A stretch of DNA of 64,000 nucleotides from Denitromonas halophila. Lineage in GTDB: Bacteria > Pseudomonadota > Gammaproteobacteria > Burkholderiales > Rhodocyclaceae. Below the pieces are notes generated by a model. That model was not told where the DNA came from and did not search any database. It saw only the letters and a program-made list of their open reading frames with translations. Location: the NCBI RefSeq assembly GCF_007625155.1, contig NZ_VMNK01000001.1, forward strand, positions 62,001 through 126,000, given 5' to 3'. Of this stretch, positions 57,767 through 64,000 are shown piece after piece (the stretch's first letter is position 1; every line of letters begins with the position of its first letter). Position numbers and translations under genes: made by a program.

Positions 57767-58720
57767 TCAGCAAAGGGCGAGCAGGCGGCGGGCGGTGTCG
57801 ACGGTCTTGCTGACAACGGTTTCGTCGTCGCAGGGGACCACGCTCAGCTCGCCCCAGTCTTCAACAAACTTGCGCTGCCAGGTCAGTTGCCGCTTGGCGA
57901 GTTGGCGGGTGGCGGCGATGCCCTTGTCGCGAAACGTGGTGGCGTCAGTCAGGCCGTCGAGGTGCTCCCAGGCCTGGCGGTAGCCGACGCAGCGCATGCT
58001 GGGCATCTCGAGTGTGAGTGCGTACTTGGCGCGCAGGGTGCGGACCTCATCGAGAAAGCCCGCGGCGAGCATGGCGTCGAAGCGCGCTTCGATGCGCTGG
58101 TGCAGCACGCTGCGGTCGGTGGGCGCCAGCGCAATGCCGACAAAGCGGTAGGGCGGGGCGGCCATCTCGCGGCGGGCGTAGCTCTCGGCCAGTGGCCGGC
58201 CAGTAAGACGCACGATTTCGAGGGCACGCTGGATGCGTTGGGCGTCGTTGGGGCTCAGGCTGGCGGCGGCGTCGGGGTCGAGCCGGGCCAGCGCGGCGTG
58301 CATGGCCGGCCAGCCGAACTGGCGGGCGTCGGCGTCGATGTGGGCGCGCAGCTCGGCGTCGGCCTGTGGCAGCTCGGACAAGCCTTCGCGTAGCGCCTTG
58401 AAGTAGAGCATGGTGCCGCCGGCGAGCACCGGCAGGCGGCTGCGGGCGGTGATCTGGGCCATCAGGCGCAGCGCGTCGTCGCGGAATTTTGCCGCCGAGT
58501 AGGCCTCTTCAGGCGACAGGATGTCGATCAGGTGGTGCGGGCACACCGCCTGCTCGGCGGCGCTGGGTTTGGCGCTGCCGATGTCCATGTCGCGGAACAC
58601 CAGCGCGGAATCGACGCTGATGATCTCGATCGGCATATGTTCGGCCAGCGCCAGCGCGCTGGCGGTTTTGCCGCTGGCGGTGGGGCCGAGCAGGAGCAGG
58701 GCGGGGGGCAGCGTGTGCAT
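57767..58720 (-). CDS. miaA: tRNA dimethylallyltransferase
   Basis: 317 residues. Motifs: P-loop [46 protein letters not shown] and RIQRALEI. It transfers a dimethylallyl group to A37 of UNN-reading tRNAs. ATG at 58720 is used; an ATG three codons upstream (58729) is equally open. The usual neighbour mutL lies about 1.4 kb away, separated here by the GumN gene. Confidence 0.95.
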   Translation of the reverse strand: MHTLPPALLLLGPTASGKTASALALAEHMPIEIISVDSALVFRDMDIGSAKPSAAEQAVCPHHLIDILSPEEAYSAAKFRDDALRLMAQITARSRLPVLAGGTMLYFKALREGLSELPQADAELRAHIDADARQFGWPAMHAALARLDPDAAASLSPNDAQRIQRALEIVRLTGRPLAESYARREMAAPPYRFVGIALAPTDRSVLHQRIEARFDAMLAAGFLDEVRTLRAKYALTLEMPSMRCVGYRQAWEHLDGLTDATTFRDKGIAATRQLAKRQLTWQRKFVEDWGELSVVPCDDETVVSKTVDTARRLLALC

Positions 58721-58806
58721 GGGCGCCATTCTACCGGGGGTGGCGATGCGCAGTGGTGGTCGATTCGGGTAGGCTTGCGCTCCTTGTAACTGAGGATGAT
58801 CAAACG

Positions 58807-59697
58807 ATGAGGAATGGATTCCGGGCGCTCCAGCGAACGGTGCTGTGGCTGCTGTGCTGCGTTGGCGTGTCCGGCACGGCCATGGCGGCGCCCACATTGT
58901 GGGAGGTGCGCGATGCCGAGGGCGGTGTGCGCGCCTATCTGTTTGGCGCGATCCATCTGTGCCACGCGGCCTGTTATCCCTTGCCGGCGGCGGTGGAGGC
59001 GGCCTTTGCGCGTGCCGAGCGCACCGTGTTCGAGCTGGATGTGAGCGATCCGTCGCTGGCGCGAACGCTGGTCAAGGCGGGTCGCTTGCCCGAGGGGCAG
59101 ACGCTCAAGACCTTGATGCCGCCCGAGCTCTATGCGCAATTGCACGACGCCTCAAAAACCGTCGGCCTGCCGGTGAGTCAGATGCAAAGCTTGCAGCCGT
59201 GGTTTGCGTCGACGCTGTTGATGGCGCTGGCGGCCAATCAAGCGGGGTTTACGACCGAGGCCGGCGTTGACGGCGTGTTGCAGTTGCGTGCGCGTGAATC
59301 GGGCAAACCGGTGCTGGCGCTGGAGACCGCAGCGCGCCAGATTGAAGCTTTGTCTGGCGGTGGCGAGCGCGCTCAGGAAGCGGCCTTGCGCCAGACCGTC
59401 GGCATGGTGACCCGTGGCGAGATTGGTGATTTTCTTTCTCGCATGGTCGCTGCCTGGCAGGATGGTGATGACGCGGAGCTTGAGGCCCTTATGTTTGAAG
59501 GTGCCGACCGTGACGCCGTCGCGCCGCTGTTTGCCGCCCTGATCGATGTACGTAACCGGGAAATGACCGACCGACTGGAGACGCTGATGGCCGAACCCGG
59601 CGTGCTCTTCGTGACGGTCGGCGGCGGTCATCTGGTTGGCGAGCAAGGCATTCCGGCCGCCTTGGCGGCGCGGGGGTGGCAGGTGGTTCGGCGATAG
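58807..59697 (+). CDS. TraB/GumN family protein
   Basis: 296 residues: signal peptide (to about 27, GTAMAAPT), then the family motif [19 protein letters not shown] and the C-terminal [15 protein letters not shown] with its GxxH features. This family is related to erythromycin-esterase/Tiki proteases; bacterial members are of unknown function. It is divergent from miaA. Confidence 0.88.
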   Translation: MRNGFRALQRTVLWLLCCVGVSGTAMAAPTLWEVRDAEGGVRAYLFGAIHLCHAACYPLPAAVEAAFARAERTVFELDVSDPSLARTLVKAGRLPEGQTLKTLMPPELYAQLHDASKTVGLPVSQMQSLQPWFASTLLMALAANQAGFTTEAGVDGVLQLRARESGKPVLALETAARQIEALSGGGERAQEAALRQTVGMVTRGEIGDFLSRMVAAWQDGDDAELEALMFEGADRDAVAPLFAALIDVRNREMTDRLETLMAEPGVLFVTVGGGHLVGEQGIPAALAARGWQVVRR

Positions 59698-59709
59698 CGT
59701 GGTCGGTTT

Positions 59710-59797
59710 CGTAGGGCGGAAGAGCGAAGCGTCATCCGCCATCGGTGTCGCTTTGGGGCCTTGTTTGGCGGATGGCGCTGCGCTTATCCGCCCTACG
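59710..59797. repeat. Palindromic repeat between the GumN gene and the mutL side
   Basis: Outer arms CGTAGGGCGGA and TCCGCCCTACG (11 bp, perfect), with inner GGCGGATG / CATCCGCC pairing; same overall design as the 52.5-52.9 kb palindromes with a different base set. Confidence 0.7.
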
Positions 59798-59801
59798 GGG
59801 G

Positions 59802-60019
59802 CTACAAGGCGTATTTGATGATCATGAGCCCAATGACAGATGCGACAGAAGGAAGGAACGTGGCGTCGCGTGTGCGGATGATCAGGTGGTTTCGTCGGTT
59901 TTTCATACCGTCTTGTTGAATCGATCGAAAGAGGATCGAAAGAGGATCGATTCAACCACGATGCTCAGCATGTGAACAGTCACGATTGAAAACAACAAGT
60001 AGCTGACGATTTCTTTCAT
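59802..60019 (-). pseudogene. Small two-helix membrane ORF split by an 11-bp tandem duplication
   Basis: Minus strand. ORF 1 (60019-59903) encodes 38 residues beginning MKEIVSYLLFSIVTVHMLSI; its stop overlaps the ATG of ORF 2 (59906-59802; 34 residues ending LMIIKYAL). In ORF 1 the 11-mer CTCTTTCGATC occurs twice in tandem (59923-59944). Removing one copy joins both frames into one 68-residue reading frame with a hydrophobic N-terminal helix (about 5-27) and a C-terminal helix (about 54-67). Thus it is either a recently frameshifted gene or a repeat-controlled switch. No clear ribosome site is seen. It lies 48 bp downstream of mutL on the same strand and is AT-richer than the surroundings. 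The rest of the gap 59698-60067 holds only a palindromic repeat. Confidence 0.45.
59923..59950. repeat. 11-bp tandem repeat, 2.5 copies
   Basis: GATCGAAAGAG twice in a row, then GATCGA. It sits between arms GTTGAATCGATC (59915-59926) and GATCGATTCAAC (59945-59956), which form a 12-bp perfect inverted repeat. Confidence 0.9.
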
Positions 60020-60067
60020 TTCGATCTGGTCGATTGGTTGGGTCTGGTTGAGAGCGTCTCGCGCGCC

Positions 60068-61858
60068 TCACTGACCCCGCAAGAAAAACCGATCCAGCTC
60101 GGCCATGGAGAACTGTGTCCAGGTCGGGCGGCCGTGGTTGCATTGGTCGGCGCGGTCGGTGGCTTCCATCTGGCGCAGCAGGGCGTTCATTTCGGGAATG
60201 GTGAGCGTGCGGTTGGCGCGCACGGCGCCGTGGCAGGCCATGGTGGCGAGCAGCTCGTTGCGCCGCGCGGTGATGACCTCGGTGGCGGGCATGTCTTCGA
60301 GCTCGGCGAGCACCGAGCGGGTCAGTTCGCCGACGTCGGCGCTCGATAGCAGCGCGGGTACGGTGCGCACCGACAGGGCGGTCGGGCCGGCGGCGGAGAT
60401 TTCGAAGCCCATGCCGGCGAGCGCGTCGGCGCAGGCTTCGGCAGTGGCCATCTCGCGCGCCGACACCGACAGCACGGCGGGGATCAGCAGGCGCTGGATG
60501 GAGGGCGTGCCGTCGAGCACGGTCTTGAGGCGCTCATACAGAATGCGCTCGTGGGCGGCGTGCATGTCCACCAGCACCATGCCTTGCGCGTTCTGCGCGA
60601 GGATATACACCCCATGCAACTGGGCCAGCGCGAAGCCGAGTGGCGGGGCTTCGCCGGCCTGTTCGGGCGGCATGGCGGGGGCGTTGAAGCTGCCTTGGGC
60701 GCGTGGCTCTGTCGGGCGCGCGCTGCTGGCGAAGTCGTAGTAGTTGCGCGCGGCCGATTCCATGGCCAGCGGGCTCTGGGTTGGCGTGGCGGCGTAATGG
60801 CCGAAGGCGGCGGCTGGTGGCGCGCCGGTGGGTGTGACCGGCGCGGTCGGCACAAAGGCGTCACCACGAGCCTCAGCGGCGCCGGAGTGGCCGAGCGCGC
60901 GTTCGACCGCGTGGTACACAAACTGATGTACGGCGCGCGATTCGCGGAAGCGGATTTCGATCTTGGCCGGATGCACGTTGACATCGACGGTGCGCGGATC
61001 GATCTGCAAGAACAGCACATAGGCCGGATGCCGGCTGCCGTGCAGGATGTCGCGGTAGGCCTGGCGGATGGCGTGGGTGAGGAGCTTGTCGCGCACGAAG
61101 CGGCCATTCACAAAAAAGTACTGCGCGTCGCGGCTGGCGCGGGAGTAGGCGGGCAGGGAGGCAAAGCCGGTGAGCTGCAGCGGGCCGGCCTCGACGCTGA
61201 CCGCGCGGGCGTGCTCGAGGAAGTCATCGCCCATCAGCAGGCCGACGCGGCGGGTCATGTCGCTGGCCGGCAGGCGGTGGCTGACCCGGCCGTTGTGGGT
61301 CAGCTGCATGGCGATGTCGGGCCGTGCCAGCGCCACGCGGCGGAAGGCTTCGTCGCAATGGGCGAATTCGGTGCCTTCGGTTTTGAGGAATTTTCGCCGC
61401 GCCGGGGTGTTGTAGTAGAGCTCCTGCACATCCACGACGGTGCCGTGGTTGAGCGGGGCGGGTTCGGGCGCGCGGCCGGGGCCTTCGACCCGCCAGGCGT
61501 GGCCGGCGCCGCGGGCGCGACTGGTGATGCTGGTGCGCGCGACCGACGCGATGGCGGCCAGCGCCTCGCCACGGAAGCCCATGGTGGCGACCGATTCGAG
61601 GTCTTCGAGCGAGGCGATCTTGCTGGTGGCATGGCGTTCGAGGGCGAGGGCGAGGTCGTCCTTGTCGATGCCGCAGCCGTCGTCGCTGATGCGGATGCGC
61701 CGCACGCCACCGGCTTCGAGCAGCACTTCGATGGCCTGAGAGTCGGCATCGACGGCGTTTTCGAGCACTTCCTTGAGCACCGAGGCGGGGCGTTCGACGA
61801 CTTCGCCGGCGGCAATCTGGTTGATGAGCGGGTCGGAGAGGCGGTGAATCGCAGGCAT
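60068..61858 (-). CDS. mutL: DNA mismatch repair protein MutL
   Basis: 596 residues. GHKL ATPase motifs: NQIAAGEVVERPASVLKE, NAVDADSQAIEV, DDGCGIDKDDL and TMGFRGEALA. The C-terminal dimerisation domain contains DMHAAHERILYE, which fits the endonuclease motif DQHA-x2-E-x4-E with Met for Gln, as in MutL of bacteria lacking MutH. It couples MutS recognition to strand incision. A long Ala/Pro-rich linker spans about 330-405. Normal length for betaproteobacteria. Confidence 0.95.
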   Translation of the reverse strand: MPAIHRLSDPLINQIAAGEVVERPASVLKEVLENAVDADSQAIEVLLEAGGVRRIRISDDGCGIDKDDLALALERHATSKIASLEDLESVATMGFRGEALAAIASVARTSITSRARGAGHAWRVEGPGRAPEPAPLNHGTVVDVQELYYNTPARRKFLKTEGTEFAHCDEAFRRVALARPDIAMQLTHNGRVSHRLPASDMTRRVGLLMGDDFLEHARAVSVEAGPLQLTGFASLPAYSRASRDAQYFFVNGRFVRDKLLTHAIRQAYRDILHGSRHPAYVLFLQIDPRTVDVNVHPAKIEIRFRESRAVHQFVYHAVERALGHSGAAEARGDAFVPTAPVTPTGAPPAAAFGHYAATPTQSPLAMESAARNYYDFASSARPTEPRAQGSFNAPAMPPEQAGEAPPLGFALAQLHGVYILAQNAQGMVLVDMHAAHERILYERLKTVLDGTPSIQRLLIPAVLSVSAREMATAEACADALAGMGFEISAAGPTALSVRTVPALLSSADVGELTRSVLAELEDMPATEVITARRNELLATMACHGAVRANRTLTIPEMNALLRQMEATDRADQCNHGRPTWTQFSMAELDRFFLRGQ

Positions 61859-61965
61859 GGGCAGGCAGTGAATCGTGTCAGAGGCAACGGTGCCGGTTGC
61901 AGGAGTCGAACCCGGAAGCGGCGGCTTCGGTATGATACGCGCTGCCCACTCTATTGCGCCGCGTC

Positions 61966-62616
61966 ATGGAACTGATTGCCCAATTCATCGATATCGTTTT
62001 GCACCTGGACAAATATCTCGCCGTGGTGCTGGCCGACTATGGCAACTGGATCTACGCGATCCTGTTTCTGATCATTTTCTGCGAAACCGGCCTGGTGGTG
62101 ACGCCCTTCCTGCCGGGCGACTCGCTGTTGTTCGTGGCTGGCGCGCTGGCGGCCACCGGCGGCATGGACATCACGATTCTGATCTCCACGCTGTTTGTGG
62201 CGGCAGTGCTGGGTGATAACACCAACTATTGGATCGGCCGCTCGGTCGGGCACCGGGTGTTCCGCTGGGAGCAGTCGCGCTTTTTCAACCGCGCGGCTTT
62301 CGACAAGACGCATTCGTATTTTGAGTCCCATGGCGGCAAGACCATCATCATTGCGCGCTTCTTGCCCATCTTCCGCACCTTCACGCCCTTCGTGGCCGGG
62401 GTGGCCAAGATGACCTACTCGCGCTTCCTGCCGCTGGATATCGCCGGCGGGGCGATCTGGATCGGGTCGCTGTGCCTGGCTGGGTACTGGTTCGGCAATA
62501 TCCCGTTCATCAAGAACAATCTGAGCTTCGTCATCCTGGGCATCATCGCGATTTCGCTGGTGCCCATTGCGATTGGCTGGCTGCGCCATCGGCGCACGGC
62601 GAGCCAGGCGGGCTGA
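61966..62616 (+). CDS. DedA-family membrane protein
   Basis: 216 residues, five or six transmembrane helices. DedA/SNARE-associated motifs are visible: FCETGLVVTPFLPGDSLLF, GDNTNYWIGR and ARFLPIFRTFTPFVAG with the conserved Arg and Pro. Members flip undecaprenyl phosphate or phospholipids and support membrane homeostasis. ATG at 61966 is preferred to a TTG at 61954. It is divergent from mutL and 4 bp upstream of the lipoprotein gene. Confidence 0.93.
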   Translation: MELIAQFIDIVLHLDKYLAVVLADYGNWIYAILFLIIFCETGLVVTPFLPGDSLLFVAGALAATGGMDITILISTLFVAAVLGDNTNYWIGRSVGHRVFRWEQSRFFNRAAFDKTHSYFESHGGKTIIIARFLPIFRTFTPFVAGVAKMTYSRFLPLDIAGGAIWIGSLCLAGYWFGNIPFIKNNLSFVILGIIAISLVPIAIGWLRHRRTASQAG

Positions 62617-62620
62617 GCCG

Positions 62621-63319
62621 ATGCGTGCGGTGATTCTGAGCCTGGTGTGCGCCGTCCTGGCGGGCTGCGCGGCACCGGGTTCCGGGCCCTCACCGCGAAT
62701 GGATCGGGGCTTTACGCTGTCGGGGTTGGCCAAGTCGGATATCGACAAGGTCTCGGAAATTCATCACCACCATCTGTTTCAGTCGCTGCGGCGGCTGACA
62801 CTCAAGCTCTACCGGCGCAATCCGGCCGAATGGCGCAAGCGGGGCCTGGCCAGCGCCGAGGCGGCGGTGGCCGATCTGTTTGACCGCGACCATCGCTGGC
62901 GGCTGGAGGCGCTTAATTACCGCCACGGCGCCGAGGCGATCCAGATTGCGCTCACGCCGGACTATCCGGGCGACCGTGTGCAGGCCTTTGTGACCGGCTT
63001 GGTGAGCATGGTGCAGAAGGCGCTCGGCGAGCGCGGCGAGTTCTATATGTTCGATAAGGTGGACCCGCAGCGGGTGTACAATGCGGCCCGAAATGTTGAA
63101 GTGGCCGCCTGGAAGCTGGGGCAGGCGCGCGACGCGCTCGGGCAGGTGTTGCTCTTGAGTAACGAAATGGAACCCGTGGCCAATTTGAGCTTCGAACGTG
63201 AGTTTGGCCGCCAGATCGGTTTGCTCGATGCGCTGGCCGATGTGCACGCCGAGCGCGACGGGCGCACCCTGACCCGTGTCATCCAGAACGCAGCGACCGC
63301 CGTTTTCCTTCCTTTGTAA
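62621..63319 (+). CDS. Putative lipoprotein of unknown function
   Basis: 232 residues. Signal with lipobox LAGC at about 13-16, so the Cys at 16 would be lipidated. The rest is mostly helical (FQSLRRLTLKLYRRNPAEWR, QRVYNAARNVEVAAWKLG, FEREFGRQIGLLDAL). No transmembrane barrel. It lies 4 bp after the DedA gene and 56 bp before purN. Family not recognised with certainty; conserved beside dedA/purN in related genomes as far as I recall. Confidence 0.78.
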   Translation: MRAVILSLVCAVLAGCAAPGSGPSPRMDRGFTLSGLAKSDIDKVSEIHHHHLFQSLRRLTLKLYRRNPAEWRKRGLASAEAAVADLFDRDHRWRLEALNYRHGAEAIQIALTPDYPGDRVQAFVTGLVSMVQKALGERGEFYMFDKVDPQRVYNAARNVEVAAWKLGQARDALGQVLLLSNEMEPVANLSFEREFGRQIGLLDALADVHAERDGRTLTRVIQNAATAVFLPL

Positions 63320-63375
63320 AGTTCGCCGGCAACGGGGCGCAGCCCCGCGCGACATGGCCGGCCAGAGCGAGTCCC

Positions 63376-64000
63376 ATGAAATCCATCGTCATCCTTATTT
63401 CGGGTCGTGGCAGCAATATGGAAGCCATTGTGCAGGCGGCCATTCCCGGTGCACGCATTGCCGCGGTCATCAGCAACCGGCCGAACGCCGGCGGGCTGGC
63501 CTTCGCTGCCGCGCAAGGCATTGCTACGGCCGTGGTCGACCACACCGCCTATGCTGAGCGCGCGGCGTTTGATGCCGCGCTGGCCGAGGCGATCGACAGC
63601 CACGCGCCCGATCTGGTGGTGCTGGCGGGTTTCATGCGGGTACTGACCCCCGGTTTCGTGCGTCAGTACGAAGGCCGGCTGATCAACATCCACCCCTCGC
63701 TGCTGCCTTCATTTACCGGCCTGCATACGCATCAGCGCGCGCTGGAGGCGGGCGTGCGGGTGCACGGCACGACGGTCCATTTTGTGACGGCCGAGCTCGA
63801 TTGCGGGCCGATCATCATCCAGGCCGTGGTGCCGGTGATGGCCGGGGACGACGAGGCGACGCTGAGTGCACGGGTGCTGGCGCAGGAGCACCGTATCTTT
63901 CCGCAGGCGGTGCGCTGGATTGTCGAGGACCGGGTGAGCATCGATGGCAATGTGGCCCGGGTGGCTGGCGTGCGCGAACCCGGCGTGCTGATCAGCCCGC
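63376..64000 (+). CDS. purN: Phosphoribosylglycinamide formyltransferase, 3' end cut by window
   Basis: 208 codons are visible; the stop is beyond the right edge, but the catalytic part is complete. Motifs: ILISGRGSNMEAI, VISNRP, VLAGFMRVLTPGFV, the catalytic NIHPSLLPSFTG and the His-Asp pair in HGTTVHFVTAELDCGPII. It formylates GAR with 10-formyl-THF in purine synthesis. Confidence 0.95.
   Translation, partial: MKSIVILISGRGSNMEAIVQAAIPGARIAAVISNRPNAGGLAFAAAQGIATAVVDHTAYAERAAFDAALAEAIDSHAPDLVVLAGFMRVLTPGFVRQYEGRLINIHPSLLPSFTGLHTHQRALEAGVRVHGTTVHFVTAELDCGPIIIQAVVPVMAGDDEATLSARVLAQEHRIFPQAVRWIVEDRVSIDGNVARVAGVREPGVLISP

Overview
The window looks like a high-GC chromosome segment of a denitrifying betaproteobacterium, most likely a Rhodocyclales (Azoarcus/Thauera/Denitromonas-like) organism. 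This is inferred from the gene orders (pcnB-folK-deoxynucleoside kinase-panB-panC, hda beside purM, miaA near mutL), from norCB, from a paired cyanophycin synthetase locus and from CopK proteins, which are known from Cupriavidus-type metal-resistant bacteria. No rRNA, tRNA, CRISPR array or phage was seen.

Region 1 (1-22800) is a heavy-metal island. It starts with a minus-strand Czc-like efflux operon (CzcI-like protein, TolC-like OMF, small His-rich membrane-anchored protein, adaptor, RND pump cut by the window edge). Next comes a copper/silver block: a CusS/CusR-type two-component pair divergent from a His-tailed cytochrome c; CusF plus CusCBA; CopK; CopA multicopper oxidase, CopB and a CopI-like cupredoxin; a convergent operon DUF2933 protein / ICMT-like methyltransferase / Cu(I) P-type ATPase; a second CopK; and a Met-rich protein, a 50-residue protein and a small cytochrome c. 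Six good copies and one weak copy of a palindrome with arms ATGAC and GTCAT separated by 6 bp (the spacing of the E. coli CusR box) lie in front of these units, so the response regulator at 5533-6216 probably controls most of the copper block.

Region 2 (22800-30600) is a cyanophycin locus: two cyanophycin synthetases, one with a degenerate Mur-ligase half, divergent from an ABC exporter-like protein and its DUF1854 partner. Region 3 (30600-39850) holds a Cache-HAMP-PAS3-GGDEF-EAL protein, a TonB-dependent receptor, norCB with an FNR/Dnr-type box, a CBS protein and a DGC-domain zinc protein.

Region 4 (39900-52170) is mostly housekeeping: panC, panB, a deoxynucleoside kinase, folK, pcnB, a HAD phosphatase, hda, a PerM-type permease, purM, then an RND adaptor/pump pair. 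Region 5 (52170-54000) is a repeat-rich, gene-poor patch in which a low-GC HNH endonuclease gene sits between copies of a dispersed repeat. Region 6 (54000-64000) carries a metallophosphoesterase, a diacylglycerol-kinase-like enzyme, an unrecognised membrane protein, miaA, a TraB/GumN protein, mutL, DedA, a lipoprotein and purN (cut by the window end). Between the GumN gene and mutL, a small two-helix membrane ORF appears to have been split by an 11-bp tandem duplication.

Many neighbouring genes overlap by 4 bp (ATGA or GTGA), which was used to fix several starts.
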